Source of the DNA: Cladocopium goreaui | Taxonomy: Eukaryota; Sar; Dinophyceae; Suessiales; Symbiodiniaceae | DNA: 64,000 bases | Direction: 5' to 3' | Assembly: GCA_947184155.2 (NCBI GenBank) | Contig: CAMXCT020001747.1 | Coordinates: 7,501 to 71,500 of the forward strand | Part shown: piece by piece, positions 1 through 12,041 of the stretch | How the letters are laid out: the number at the start of each line of letters is the position of its first letter | Position numbering within the stretch: the stretch's first letter is position 1 | The notes under the pieces: generated by a model | The model's database searches: none | What the model was told of the DNA's origin: nothing | The model's input: the letters and a program-made list of their open reading frames with translations, nothing else | Made by a program: the position numbers and the translations under genes

Positions 1-116
1 TACTATGATATAATATAATTTAATATAACATAATATAACATAATATATCATAATTACGTGTATATATTATTATTATATATATTAATATATACATTATATA
101 TTATATATACAAAAGC
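1..116. repeat. AT-rich simple repeat
   Basis: Alternating TA/ATA-rich DNA with no coding signal. Confidence 0.8.
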
Positions 117-505
117 CATGGTCAAGTTGGAGAACTTGCCCAGTTCTTGATGCTCAGTCCATGGAGTTCAGGATTCGGCATGCTCATTACAAGGATTCCG
201 ATGGCATGGTCAACCACAAATCACCATGCGTGTACCCCTAAATCCTGGGGTTCAACAATGTTCAACGCCTCATGTTCCCATTTAAATTGCCACTGAAAAA
301 AAGTTCTTTCAAGTAAAAAAACTAAAATTTCATAATCTCTTTAAATTGTCATCAGTTTTTTCCAGGAACATATTTCATTTTTGATGTAAATTTAGCATTT
401 TTCGACAAGCCCAGGTGATAAGTTCACAAGATCGTATGTCCTCTCCGGAAACCGACCATGCGTTTGGTGGATGGTTTTTGGAGTCATTTTTTACATTAGC
501 TACAG

Positions 506-535
506 AAACTCAGCATTTGGAAGAAGCACCCTCTG
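506..535 (+). CDS. short exon, unknown protein
   Basis: Ten codons (KLSIWKKHPL) between a TACAG acceptor and the CTG|GTAAAC donor carried by the left end of an F1 element. The phase (0) matches the next exon at 643. This is an inference from splice signals and phase only. Confidence 0.3.
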
Positions 536-634
536 GTAAACATTCACATAGCTATTGAAAATGGCCATTTATAGTGAGTTTTCCCATAAAAAAAATGTGA
601 TTTTCCATAGTTATGTAAACGTTTAGCAGAGGGT
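528..634. mobile_element. F1 MITE-like inverted repeat (introner candidate)
   Basis: Near-palindrome running from ACCCTCTGGTAAAC to GTTTAGCAGAGGGTA. The interior has the family core (CATAGCTATTGAAAATGGCC ... GATTTTCCATAGTTATG). It lies between two in-phase coding pieces, with a donor at 536 and an acceptor at 642. Confidence 0.7.
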
Positions 635-642
635 ACCTCCAG

Positions 643-771
643 AATTTCGGCCATTTTGGCTATGTCAAGAAACACCGCTACACTTTCGGCCAGGACTGTC
701 CCGAAAGCCCAAAAGCGCTGGAAACTTCACTTGCCGAGCATGAACCAAAGGACGGCACGGCTGGGGCTGGG
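643..771 (+). CDS. exon, unknown protein
   Basis: Forty-three open codons beginning NFGHFGYVKKHRYTFG and ending KDGTAGAG. The acceptor is CCTCCAG, just after an F1 element, and the donor is GGG|GTGTCA. It is GC-richer than its flanks and reads like protein. The family is not recognised. The GCCATTTTGGCT inside it is coding sequence, not a spliced leader. Confidence 0.5.
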
Positions 772-1329
772 GTGTCATGCATTTTTATATACGGGTATAT
801 AAGGGGAATACAATGTGTTGTTATTGTTAGGTCCTCGCATTTTTTTGGTACCCATTATTGAAGGCCTTCCCAGAATGTCCCTATGATTACAATGTGTAGC
901 TTTCATGATACTGCCATCGATTTTGTCGCCTCTAATGCCGTTCCACTCAGAAAGTGGTATAGAAGCCAGGTGTTGAGGGATCACATCCGATGAATGAAAA
1001 CAATTACGGAAGCTGACCATACTTAACGATTATAGTGAGATGATGCACATCCGGCTAGTTATATTTTAGTTATTTACTACTAAAATAGGGTTTATGGTAG
1101 GAGTCAATGGGGTTCATAAATCTATAGATAATGGTGCAGTTATCATAAGCACCATTTAAGAATGATGTATGATACTCGTTTCACTACCAGTAGCCATAGA
1201 TGATATTATATCCACCATATATTATAGTATATTATAGTAGATATCTTATAGCAAGAATGGCTCACCGTGAGTACTTGTTTTCACCCAGCTTTTTCGCTGC
1301 AGCCTGAACTCAGGAGGAAACTTCGACGT

Positions 1330-1406
1330 TGGAGGTTGGTTTCCAGAAATGGGGCTACCCCAAAAAGGGGTGGTTTATAATGGAACATACTCTTAGGAAA
1401 CCTCCA
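1330..1406. mobile_element. F4 MITE-like inverted repeat, short copy
   Basis: Inverted ends TTGGAGGTTGGTTTCC / GGAAACCTCCA around a GGGGCTACCCC core. The rest of 772-1853 shows no convincing gene. Confidence 0.45.
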
Positions 1407-1853
1407 TGTAAGTAAATCGAACATAGCTCTGGAAAATGTCTCATTTGTAGATGATCTATTTCTTAAAAAATGTGATTTCCGTCTAGTTGTGGTAGTTCAC
1501 CAGAGGGCAAGAAAAGACTGGAGCATCATTCATTGTCAACTGGTTAGCAACTCATAGCTACTTGGATTATCCATGATTCATCATGATGATCCTGAAACTT
1601 GGTCCATTGATGCTTGGTCCATTGGTAACTGGGTAAAATTAATCCCACAAACGTTTGTAGGTACCCACGGAAACCTGGCATCAGCCCAGGATCATCCCCA
1701 AATCCCTTGTTTGGTGGGTCATGTCTGGGCAACTTTCAGATGCGCCAAGTTCAAACATTGGGTTTTTGAAGCATTTTCCTCCAAGAGAACAAAGTCATTA
1801 TCCCACCTTAACATACGCATTCTAGAAGGAATCCCATTATTTGGGTATGACCT

Positions 1854-1994
1854 TACAATGTGGGGCCCCACAGTGATGTTTGTTGGTTTATAACCCCCAT
1901 TAAACATAGTTATCTGCGTATCATAAACCAGAGTTATTGGAGTTATGTTCACCAACTGAACGCAATTTCGTTTTTTTGGGGCCCCACGTTGTAC
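1854..1994. mobile_element. F3 MITE-like inverted repeat
   Basis: Ends are TACAATGTGGGGCCCC and GGGGCCCCACGTTGTA. Inside are GTTGGTTTATAACCCCC and ATCATAAACCAGAGTTAT, the core of this family. Confidence 0.7.
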
Positions 1995-2013
1995 CTTCAT
2001 CGGTAGATCTCAG

Positions 2014-2095
2014 GCACCCGACAGAAGCGCCCCGGAGGGAAGTTCGCCTGCATCGTCGCTAGGTGCGGCGTCGTTGAAAGGGTGGTGTCACGCAA
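2014..2095 (+). CDS. exon, unknown protein, upstream half
   Basis: Open frame APDRSAPEGSSPASSLGAAS then LKGWCHA, after a GATCTCAG acceptor. It lies between an F3 and an F2 element. The GC donor CGCAA|GCTGG leaves one base, which joins in phase to the exon at 2188 as an ATG codon. The function is unknown. Confidence 0.5.
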
Positions 2096-2096
2096 G

Positions 2097-2187
2097 CTGG
2101 TTGGTGGTTTGGAACATTTTTTATTTTTCCATGTATTCGGAATAACTGACTACTATTTTTCAGAGGGGTAGGTCAACCACCAACCAG
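2097..2187 (+). mobile_element. F2 MITE-like element forming an entire intron
   Basis: CTGGTTGGTGG ... CAACCACCAACCAG ends with an internal TTTTTCAGAGGGGTAGG. Coding sequence stops one base before the element and restarts directly after it, in phase. The implied intron 2096-2187 has GC-AG borders and is 92 bp. Confidence 0.75.
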
Positions 2188-2260
2188 TGATTGTCGTGTT
2201 TGTTGAGGAGAAGTGGCCAAAAAACAGTGCAGTTGTGGCTCAAAAACAGGGCTCCATCTA
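2188..2260 (+). CDS. exon, unknown protein, downstream half
   Basis: Begins directly after the F2 terminus CCAACCAG and reads IVVFVEEKWPKNSAVVAQKQ then GSI, to a possible donor A|GTTGAG. It is in phase with 2014-2095. The family is unknown. Confidence 0.5.
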
Positions 2261-3235
2261 GTTGAGAGATTCCAGATTTAAAATGATTTAAAGCTCATGT
2301 AGCAAAGCCAATAGCAAAGCCAATAAGAAATCATCCTCAAGCTTTAAAAGCCCACCAGAAATGTCTTGGTTAAAACCATCATCCCCAAGCGATAGGCATC
2401 TGGTTCTGATGCACTGAACTTCCCGGATCAAGATTTGGTTGATGTTTGGGCATGGCAAGCAGCTGGAGAAGATGTTTGAAGCATGGTTTCGGAAATTTAA
2501 AGTTCACTTTAGGGCGGGTCTGGAGGATGAAAACATATGAAACGCACTGCATATGACAACTGAGGTTTTATATCGGTTTTTGTTTAGGAGAAAGAAGACC
2601 ATGAACATTTTAAGGTTTGCCTGAGGATGGTTTGATTTCCAACGAATATCTTGAATCAACATCACCATGAAACGCATGCATCAGGCATCTCTGCAAACAA
2701 AAGATCCACTGAATGAGTCTTTCAAACCTCACCTCGAGAAAACTCGACCGTCAGAAACCAATTTCACCCCAATGGTTTAAAGGATATATTTGCTCATTAC
2801 TGCCATGGCTATACGGCCTAGACCTTCAAGTGACAAAACAAAAATGAACAACAACTGCATCAAACACATGTGTATTTATATACCTATTTGTACCTCATCA
2901 AAGGAAGTTCAGCTAGCAAACTTCCGAGTTACGGACGATGGTCATTGTTAGCATTCACACCATCATGTCAACCTCAGCATCAAGTAGTAGAGTCCGGGAG
3001 TGTGTGAATTCAGGGGTGAAAACACTTTTGGGCGCAAAACCCTGTGTTTCTACGGGTATGGCAGCTCCTGGGGTCGCGAAATGAAAGTAGGGTCTGTGCT
3101 TCCGCGGCGCGGGGGGCGTCGATGTTGACCAAAAAGCGCATGAGACTGTAGCGAGAGCTCGATTTCAGCAAAAAAACGCAAAATACTGAGGCGTTCGGAG
3201 CAGCGCGAAAAAGCAATAAATTAGTGAGTCGATGG
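2261..3235. other. stretch without a supportable gene
   Basis: Mostly AT-rich. A GC-richer island at about 3040-3180 has open readings in several frames on both strands (one + frame reads FYGYGSSWGREMK before GTAGGG). Strand and frame cannot be settled. Confidence 0.4.
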
Positions 3236-3376
3236 ACCAATGAATCACTGAATCAGTAAATCAATGAACCAATGATTCAATGAAACGACCATCGAATCAA
3301 TGAATCAGTAAAATGAGGCAACGAGGCAATGAGTTGATGAGTCAATGCCTCAATGAATCAGTGAATCAATGAACCA
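3236..3376. repeat. TGAATCA-type degenerate satellite
   Basis: Irregular tandem copies of CAATGAATCA/GTGAATCAATG. The inverted version (ATTCATTGATTC) follows at 3489-3620 on the far side of a GC-rich island. Confidence 0.75.
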
Positions 3377-3392
3377 TTTTTTTTCCTTGCAG

Positions 3393-3489
3393 AACAGGGG
3401 TGGGCATGCTCTCTGCTCGCAGCATCAACGCCGCCATCACTTGGGCATTGATGAAATGAATGGCGCTGGGACCTGGCCAGGAGCGATAG
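3393..3489 (+). CDS. possible exon between inverted satellites
   Basis: A good acceptor (TTTTTTTTCCTTGCAG) is followed by 32 open codons beginning NRGGHALCSQHQRR. A second frame (GVGMLSARSINAAITWALMK) also looks protein-like but soon stops. The donor is ATAG|GTTCAC. Frame uncertain, function unknown. Confidence 0.35.
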
Positions 3490-3620
3490 GTTCACTGATT
3501 CAATGAATCATTGATTCACTGATTCCTTGATTCATTGATTCGTTGCTTCGTTGTTTCGTTGTTTCCTAGACTCATTCATCCATTGTTTCACTGATTCATC
3601 GATTCAGTGGTTTATTCAGT
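3489..3620. repeat. TGAATCA-type satellite, inverted orientation
   Basis: Tandem ATTCATTGATTC/GTTTCGTTG-like units, the reverse complement of the array at 3236-3376. Confidence 0.7.
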
Positions 3621-4885
3621 CACTTGTCAATGGATTTGTTCATGTAATTTCACTGGAATCTCAAGCACCATTTGCATTCGTTGATGCACTATCTGGTACT
3701 CTCGCTGTACTTTAAACTTGAAACCATTTATCCATGAGATGTGGTTTCCATAGTCATGTGGCTCATGTGGGTATCCCAATAGCTGGATGGTTTATACTAT
3801 ACTTTATACGGGAAAATCCTATTAAAATGGATGATTTAGGGGTACCCCCATGACTAAAACTCCATTTTTCGTCAACTGATGGTCTCTTCTTGCACGCTGG
3901 CACTTTCCGCGCCAGAGCGTGCTGATCAGATGGTCACCTGGGAGGAAGATTGTGGATGCCCAGGCCTCGTAGCTGAGATTTGTGATCGCCCAAAAACACT
4001 TTGAGGATTGGGAAAAACTGGCCAGAATTAAAAATTGGTCATTCAAGTGGTTTTTCCCAATCCTCAAACAATTAGCACTGTTGATATCTCAAAAACTGGC
4101 AAATGTTTCAAGTGGTTTTGTTCATATCTCCAGTTGCCATGAGTAGCAGCTGGTTAATATGGTTAATCTGAATCCGTGCTTGTGGAAATCTAAAGCCGTC
4201 CGTGAATAATTACACAAAATCCATGAACAGAAACTAGAGACGTAAATGGGATCTACTTGCTCCAACCTTTGGCTTTGAATATGAACTCAGGAATCCAATG
4301 ATTTGGCCCCAAAAAAAATGTGGATGCACCGATCGATTCACCGATAGATTCCCGGCACGCCTACGTGGAGCCTCCGTTCACCAATGGTATTTTAACTCTC
4401 AATTTCAGTAGAATTTAGCCACTTTTAAATTGGGCATTTCGAGTTTGCTAGAAATTTCTGCCATGGTGAAAAAGTTGCATTGTATACAGTAGCTGTACTG
4501 TAAATTATATTAAGGGATGGTCATCACTCCAATGATGAAGATTTATAATGATGTGTACATCATTATACATCCATGCTAAGGATTCCCATAACTGGATGGA
4601 TGACCATAAACCAGACCCCCATGTAACGTTTTGACCCTATCTATCATAAACCCATTCTTGAAATTGGAGTTGTGTTTATCAACTTAGCTAACATAAATCA
4701 AATAGAACAGTATAAGTATGTTTTTTGGGTTGTGGGGCACCATGGAACGTACCATATTTATTACCCAAGTCCCACAGACTGAGTGGCAGAAAATGGTCCT
4801 GGGCTCCAAGTCACAAGGTTTTGCCTTGACGGCCAGCACTGCTGATCTAAGCTCCGGGCTGAGCAGCTGGTGGTTGGGTTTAACT

Positions 4886-5061
4886 TACCCTTTGGTAAAC
4901 TTTGGTAAACCATTTTTAATAGCAAAATCAACCAGGAAACCACCTATGTTAATGATTTCAATAGGATTTTAGGTTTTGTTAATGTCCTACCTGATCCCTT
5001 TTTACTAGCAAAATCAGCTATACATTGGCAATTTTAAGGGGTGTTAAGTTTACCAGAGGGC
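4886..5061. mobile_element. F1 element, diverged
   Basis: Starts TACCCTTTGGTAAAC and ends GTTTACCAGAGGGCA. The interior holds AATAGCAAAATCA repeats instead of the usual core. Confidence 0.5.
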
Positions 5062-5767
5062 AACACTGATGTTTGAGAACTGGCACATTTGGTTGCTGAT
5101 AATCCCTATGGGCTTTTGGATCCACATACTTCCTGAGAAAAAGACTTAGCCCCGTAAATCATACCCCACAAAAAAGTGTCTTTAGAAGTTACTTGGATCA
5201 TCTTGGATCCATACGGAATACTAATAGTGATCATAGTGACGAACACACATCATGATATCTATAGTAAAATGTGGTATCACCAATAATAGTATTTAGGCTT
5301 TGGAGGCCAAACTTTGACCGATACCCTAATGGTAGTGTAATATCATCATTTTGTTGGAGACGAATCATCACCAGTAAATTGCTGCTTTCCATTTCCATTG
5401 TCAATCTGCTTCCTGGTACAGTCTACTTGCCCCTTGGGCAGAACTCCTGTTTTTGTGGACAAGAAAGGTCACCTAGAAGCTGTGAGAGACCAGTTGTTGT
5501 GCAAGACTTCTTTTGTTCGGGGTTCTTGGTTATCAACACCCTGCTGTTGCAATCAAGACCAAATCTACGCATGTATATATTATATATTCATGTAGTTTAA
5601 TGTATACTATGTAAATATACATATGCCTATCATCGTGCTTCATCGGCCCTGGCCACACCATAAAGCATTGCTTCAACCTGGGTGTGTGGTGAAGTTTCGC
5701 CAGTTTCCATATTGAATTGATCTTGATCCATTCGTTGGAGGCCACCAATAGACATCCATATCATCAC

Positions 5768-5885
5768 CCATAGGATCCATGTATGGTATATATGCTAACA
5801 TTGGGGGTATATTGATGGTAAATGTTACCATATATAGCATTTGATGGTAAATGTTACCATATATAGCATACATGGATCCTGTGGG
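5768..5885. mobile_element. F8 palindromic element
   Basis: AGGATCCATGTATGGTATAT ... ATACATGGATCCT inverted ends. Inside is a 29-bp direct duplication of TTGATGGTAAATGTTACC. Related copies lie at 46198 and 62015. Confidence 0.6.
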
Positions 5886-5936
5886 TCAAGCAATGTCATC
5901 CTGGGGGTCAACCCACCATACCTATTTAGTCATCCC

Positions 5937-6082
5937 TACTGTGGATGGGCCAGCGAACTCCTTCACCAAGAGGATGGGGGAAGAAAACCACAACAAAATC
6001 ATGGGATGATGGTGATGATGTTTACATATGTTTACCACCGTTGTCAACTGGTGATTCGGATTTCGCTGGCCCATCCACTGTA
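5937..6082. mobile_element. F7 MITE-like inverted repeat
   Basis: The 21-bp terminal repeats match at all but one base: TACTGTGGATGGGCCAGCGA at the left and TCGCTGGCCCATCCACTGTA at the right. Fragments recur near 41363 and 47886. Confidence 0.75.
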
Positions 6083-9000
6083 TGTTTGAAAGATCAAAAC
6101 CCCTATCACCACCCACCACAAACATCTGGGGCTGTTGAGGCCTAGGAGACAGCCCAGTCGCGGAGGCGTGCAACCAGAAATCACCAGCATGACTAGCATC
6201 CAGAAATCCCAGTAGCATACAGAAAGTGAGGGAGTTGAGAGTTCCACCTTCTCTGGACATCCATGTGTTGAAGTGTTTTTTGGGTCCAAAGAACATCCTT
6301 TGTAGGAGGACTAGCCGTTGAACTTCATTGAACTGCAGATTTCAAGATTTCTTACACTTGTGGGATTCCAAATCCTTCAGCCAACCCTAGACTTTTCATT
6401 GGCATCCAAAAATTAGGTAAAGAGGACAGCCATACCAGTGACATGGACAGCGAACACACACCATTTGATGACCATTCTAGACTCCTAGACGCAGCCATCA
6501 TGGGCTATACTTCCATACGCCCACATTGACAATCACAACTAGTAACTAATCACATATTACATAAAGCACCGATTATTTGATGGGTTTCCTACGTTCATAG
6601 GTTGTTATTTCATATGTTTTGCTGGAGTGAATCAACATATTGCAATATGTTGCTGCAAGGTTGGTCAAATCCTAATTTGTGTATGTGTGTGTGCGCATGT
6701 GTGTGAGTGTGTTTCTCCTGGATCTGTTTAAGCTGTTTTTTGTTATTTTCCCAATGGGAAATCCAACATTTGGGGAATCTATAGGGGATATGTTTAATTT
6801 TGATGTGATCCCTTAAGCAATCCAAGTTACGGTCAAGTTATATACTGCAGATTTTTTTCAATGCTGGTGAGAGAACCTAAGGTATAAGTACATATATGAG
6901 TGGCGGACAAAATTACTTACCACCCGCAATAGACATGTCCAAAATGGGTGGTCCCCTATCGGTTGTGAATGTCTTCGCACAAATTTGAACATCCCATGTC
7001 CACTCCCCACTACTTTAGTCTTCCGCTAATTTTTGTCGGTTACTCATCAGTTGTATCACCATTTTACATGTAGATATACAATGTATATAAGTTAATCTAA
7101 TAAAGTGTACCAACATAAAGTTATATAAACTTATAAATTATATGATATATGTATCACCCATGTTAATCTAATAAAGTTATATAAGTTATACTAACCAGTT
7201 AAGTTCTATCTTTTTGGTGAGATCCTCATGGCTACTTTTTCCATCGAAAAACAAAAAAAGGGTGAATCTACAGCCAGGCCGTTGGCGATGGGAACAGCGT
7301 TGTAACTTGGTGCTGGGCCAGTGAAAACTATGTTTGCGTTTAAGCTGATTGGCTACCATTAAAGGGCTTATATACTGTTATCTACCTGGTTTATTGCGGA
7401 TAATGATCATCTAATAGGCATACTTGTGAACCAACCATCAGTTCAAGGGATAGGACATAATTAGTGTATTGTTCATGGCTCAAGGGACATGATCAATGGA
7501 ACATCACCTGGTATGGCTCTCAGACACATTTAGACATTCTCAAAGTTGGTGAAGTTTGGTATGATCACTTATGAGGAGTTTGCAATCTTCAGACATACTG
7601 TTGGTATACTACAATGAGTAACACCTGTGCACAATCTCTGAAAGACGGCGCATGTGCGCCCCGACCACAGGATTTCAACGGCTCATCACCCCTTAGCAAA
7701 ATTGCTCCAAAGTCTCCCTCTTCCGGATTTCTTTACAGCATGTCATACTAAATTCTTCTATATACTGGATATTGATATCCATTTACAGATGACTTTTCCA
7801 TTTTCAAACATGGTCATTTTCTAGCCATCTGACAATTCGTGTTCCCTAAAAAAATCCGCTCCTGGCGACGTCCGAGGCCTCCGATGTCTCTGACACGGCA
7901 GCTGGATGGCACCCGCAATTGCGGGACCCCAACATTTCTTCAACATATGGGGATTTCGGGATCCTGCATAAATGGATGAGATTTATATTGAACGCTCCAA
8001 GATAGATTTGGAGAATTTCGCTAGTCATGGGGGTAGCCTCAATTCTCATCCATTTGAGCTCCTATATTGGTATCATCCATTTCTATCACAAATGTAGAAA
8101 ATGGTGGTACTATAAATGGATGATTTATATTGGACACTCCTATTCAAATTTGGATGAGTTGTTGGGGGTAGCCCAGATGACTTAGGAAAGCTCCATATGT
8201 TTGAAAGGGAAACCGATGTTGTGGGTATGCCTCTTTTAGGACACCTCCCCGATCTTTCTCAAATTTGGGGATTGTGGAATGATTGAACCAATATCATGTT
8301 GAAAACAGGAAAATTGGTGGCCTGGTTGGCCGCAATTATTTTGTTTGATATGTGTAAACTTTCTTCGCTGGCCCTTTCAATCAAAGAGTTGTACCGAGCT
8401 AATAACATGCTTGTGGCTTAGAGTGTTTGAACATATTCACACAGGAAGGTTTGAAGATACATGTGCACTATGGAATTCACACATGTGCCACTTTCAATAA
8501 ACAAACTCACTGTTGAAGATAAACTAAAGATAAATCAATCCATAGATCCATTCAATCGAACCTCGGTGCTTTCACACCCATGGACCCGGTGGATCAGGCT
8601 TCTCCTGGCAAGGCAGAGGGCGGTGCAGACGGATGGGTAAGTTGGTGAAGAGTTTGCATAATTATAATTATACAATATAATATTATATATATATATTCTA
8701 TTATATGATACGTATATACATTATATTGATGGAGCTTTTATGGGGTTGATTTGAATTGTTCCTGTTTGTTTGTTCTCTCTTTCTCTCGCTCTCTCTTTCT
8801 AATATATATATATATACATTGTATGCAAAATCACCATTGTTGTCCATCAAAGCCATTCTGAAATGCCCCAGCATTGGTTTCAGGGAAAACATGCAGGGAA
8901 CCCCTATCTTTGGGTGGTCATAACCCCAGCTTCGTTCAGATTTTCACCCAAACAAACCTCTGAGAATATGAAGATAGGCCGAACATTGACCAGGGAGATG

Positions 9001-9412
9001 AAACAATAAAAACTATGAGTAAATGATGATCACAGCAATTATCATACTTGAAGTAATAGAAATATCACCCTTGCCAGCCCTTACCAAAGTATATCCATGT
9101 TTTTGATTTAATGATAACAAAAGTAACAATGATACAATGTGGTGCCCCCCAGTTATAAGTTGATTTGTGAGACCCGATTAAGTAGCTCAACATATCTACC
9201 ATAAATCCAATCGTTCACCTGCTGAACCAAATAATAGCTCCAAAGCCAAACTTGGACACCACATCTATCCCCAAATACATGGTTGAAATACCCATTAATC
9301 ATCATTCATTAGTCAACCGTTCTGGATATCTACCATGAATCCTACATGGTATTTCCATTAGTTGATCTATTAGTAGATAAATTTCATCATTAATTCAACA
9401 TTCAGTTAATCT

Positions 9413-9539
9413 ACAAGGTGGGGCCCCCTAGATAGCTAACTTGGTTTATAACTTCAATAACTATGGTTTATGGTACTTATAACTATAGTTACTGGGGCTT
9501 ATAAACCAACAAACATATCTTGGGGGCCTCACATTGTAC
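9413..9539. mobile_element. F3 MITE-like inverted repeat
   Basis: CTACAAGGTGGGGCCCCC ... TGGGGGCCTCACATTGTA, with the TTGGTTTATAAC / GCTTATAAACCAAC core. Confidence 0.75.
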
Positions 9540-9585
9540 CATTGGTAAATCCAAGCTCACCTACTGAACTAAAGCTACTTTTTTC

Positions 9586-9668
9586 TTGCGGACGCCTCGA
9601 GGGGCGCGCTCCAAGCGGCGTAGCTCGCGTGGCTCTTTGAACCAGGCCGACCTCTGGGAAGGCTCCAG
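9586..9668 (+). CDS. possible exon, unknown protein
   Basis: GC-rich island between two F3 elements. The open + frame reads LRTPRGARSKRRSSRGSLNQ then ADLWEG, ending at AG|GTCAGG. There is no clean AG acceptor close to the GC-rich start, so the left edge is uncertain. Confidence 0.35.
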
Positions 9669-9698
9669 GTCAGGCAGATTCCGTTCATTTTTAGGACA

Positions 9699-9850
9699 AA
9701 AAGGGGCCCCCCCCAGTGATGGCTATGTTGGTTTATAACCCCCATGAATACCATAGTTATATATATATATGTATATGTATATAGGTATCATAAACCATAG
9801 TTATTGGATTTATAAACCAACTTGGCAATCTAGGGGGCCCCACAAAGTGG
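9699..9850. mobile_element. F3 MITE-like inverted repeat
   Basis: Bounded by GGGGCCCCCCCC and TAGGGGGCCCC, with GTTGGTTTATAACCCCC and TATAAACCAACTTGG inside. A (TA)n run has expanded in the middle. Confidence 0.7.
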
Positions 9851-10263
9851 GAACCATCCAATGTTAGGGATATTTTTAGATCTAATTTAGTTTTACACGG
9901 GGAATCATCCCCCAAAAAATGTTTGATTTCTGATGTAGGAATTATTGGAATTATTGGAATTTGCTCAGAGAATATGTAATGAGAATTCTATCATATCTAT
10001 CTCTAATTTCTGATGATCATTTTTTTCACAAAAAATGCATCAAGTTGAACAAACATGCATAATGATAGTGAATGATCATCCAGGTGCTGGAATGATACAC
10101 CAGAAACTGGCAAACCCGCTGGTCACGCAGTCACATAATGCTGGAAACATCTGGGGTGGGTGGCTAAATGTGATTTCAGAAGGAGTGACATGGGCATTTT
10201 GGATCACTTTAAAGGGTTGGGCTTCATACTGGATAAACTGATTGGCTTAGTTGTTTTAATCAA

Positions 10264-10338
10264 TGGGAATTTCAGGATCCTAAAATGGAGGTACCTACCA
10301 TATATAAGGCCTATATAAGGCCTATGTAAGTGAAATAC
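10264..10338. mobile_element. F5 inverted repeat
   Basis: GGGAATTTCAGGATCC start, a GGAGGTACCTACCATATA core, and two AAGGCCTAT copies. The same core occurs at 15231. Confidence 0.45.
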
Positions 10339-10364
10339 CCATTGATTTTAATGTTTTTTTTCAG

Positions 10365-10436
10365 CCATAGCCAGATACAGCAGCGGTATCTTTTGCCGTG
10401 GAATCTCCTTGTGGATGTGGACAATGCGGCCGCCTA
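10365..10436 (+). CDS. exon, unknown protein
   Basis: A strong acceptor (TTTTTTTTCAG) is followed by HSQIQQRYLLPWNLLVDVDN then AAA and a stop. The exon may end earlier at AAT|GCGGCC (GC donor). Function unknown. Confidence 0.4.
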
Positions 10437-10970
10437 AACATTGGTTAAGCCTGGTGGTGACCCAGGCTTTGATCTATCCCTAAGGTTATAAACTGACTTC
10501 CAACCGGGGTGCATCCAAAAAATGCAACAATCCACCCTTTTTGAGTTGCTATCCCCATGTATTTTCATGTAAATTAACGAAGCCGGAGATCTGGCGCGCT
10601 CGCCCAGGTCTTTCTGAGGCCTTTAGATCCTCTGAAAGCGGAAAAAACTGAGAGCTGAGCTGGGGTCGCATGGTCTTTTAAGGGTGGGGTCGCATGGCCC
10701 AACTCACGAGGCTTTAGCATTTTTTTTTAGACCGCCAACATAGGCTTTATTAGCATTGCAAATGAGAAAGATTCGAAGATCAATATTAGATGGCATTACT
10801 AATCCTGGTCCATTTGTCTGACATTTCTCCTTGAATCTTTGAACGAATAAAATGACCCAGGCCCTGGTATTCTCCAGCCATATTAGGCATTTCAAGATCC
10901 ACTTTGACAAAAACGCCCGGCTAGTACCATGATTTTCGACATGAATAGTTCATTGTAGTTCATCCCCAGA

Positions 10971-11225
10971 ATGTCACGGTCTAAGAGTCTAAACATGTCT
11001 AAACCAAAGTTTTTCATAGATAGAAGTGCTAGTGGTAAGTTAGTGAAACCTCTCAGCTGGGCAAAATCACCACATCCTGTAGCTGTAGAGCTTTGCGTCC
11101 TGCCAAAGGCAGACCTGGTGGCTTCTTCAGCCTTCCTCATAGTGGCTGATGGTCGAGGGTCGCAGGCGAAGTACAAGTTTCCATGGCCGGAAACGCAGGA
11201 GATATCTTTTTTAGAGCATTGCTAG
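10971..11225 (+). CDS. coding-like island, strand unresolved
   Basis: Balanced composition and an 84-codon + frame containing SGKLVKPLSWAKSPHPVAVE. The opposite strand is also open over the same region (LGMNYNELFMSKIMVLAG). The + strand is preferred only because neighbouring exons are on it. Confidence 0.3.
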   Translation: MSRSKSLNMSKPKFFIDRSASGKLVKPLSWAKSPHPVAVELCVLPKADLVASSAFLIVADGRGSQAKYKFPWPETQEISFLEHC

Positions 11226-11362
11226 CATGCAACATTATAAGGATATCTAGAGATATCTATAGTCTTGGTATGTCTTAGTGGAATCTCATACTGTAGGTCT
11301 TGCTATGACAGACTTTCTATGTTGTTCTTGGACCGATTTCGCCTGGCACCGCATGATCTCAG

Positions 11363-11428
11363 CTTTTGGGGGCTGACAAAGTTGAAGCGGTCGGTGAAAA
11401 ACCTGGGCGGACCCCTGGTGACCAACAG
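11363..11428 (+). CDS. exon, unknown protein
   Basis: Acceptor GATCTCAG, then FWGLTKLKRSVKNLGGPLVT and NR, then the donor AG|GTTGAT. The open frame continues upstream (FLDRFRLAPHDLS), so the exon may be longer on the left. Confidence 0.45.
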
Positions 11429-11731
11429 GTTGATACAATATGTATCATTATGGTTCCTGTGTATACACGGAGATATCATGCAACATCTGATTGCAGTGGA
11501 AACATCCCCTAGAAATTGGGATGAATTGGCGATTACATCTGTGTGTGTGTGATTTTGATTGCCAGAGCACTGATGCAGAATTATGCAAGATTCCCCCCGA
11601 CAAATGCAACAGGTTCAAGCAGGGAGATTTTACCGTTTTTTAAATGTTTGTTACATTTAGATTGATTATTGTTCCTTCAACAACGAAAGTTATAGTCAGT
11701 TGTATTGTCCATTTCCACTTACAGTTACCTG

Positions 11732-11854
11732 TATTTGGAGGTTTCCTAAATTTGGGGTACCCCCAAATCATCCAGTTTATTTTGCTGTTTTCCATTATAA
11801 ACCATCTATTTTGATCTATTTTGGGGATCCCCAATTTATGGAAACCTCCAAATA
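11732..11854. mobile_element. F4 MITE-like inverted repeat
   Basis: Ends ATTTGGAGGTTTCC / GGAAACCTCCAAAT. Second inverted pair is TTGGGGTACCCCCAA / TTGGGGATCCCCAA. Confidence 0.75.
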
Positions 11855-12041
11855 ACTGTACAAACCACCAAACCACCAGGATATTCCTGATGGCCGGGTG
11901 GCTCAAAGCAATCATTTTCTACGGGCCATGGGTTAGCTTCACGTCCCATGGAACAGCTAAGCGCAAGCCAATGGAGGTGTCATGGCTACCGAATACTCTG
12001 GCGTCATCAAACGTGGCTGGAAAATCCCGGGAGTAAATGGA

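Larger units (their letters stand above)
3621..9412. other. long stretch without a supportable gene
   Basis: AT-rich intron-like or intergenic DNA. It contains degraded F1/F3/F4 elements, an F7 and an F8 copy (listed separately), and TA/GA microsatellites near 6670-6710 and 8680-8820. Open frames here are short and not persuasive. Confidence 0.5.

Noticed and set aside
645..668. GCCATTTTGGCT, matching 12 bases of the dinoflagellate spliced leader
   Set aside because: It is not followed by CAAG in register and lies inside an open exon (GHFGYVK), so it is coding sequence.
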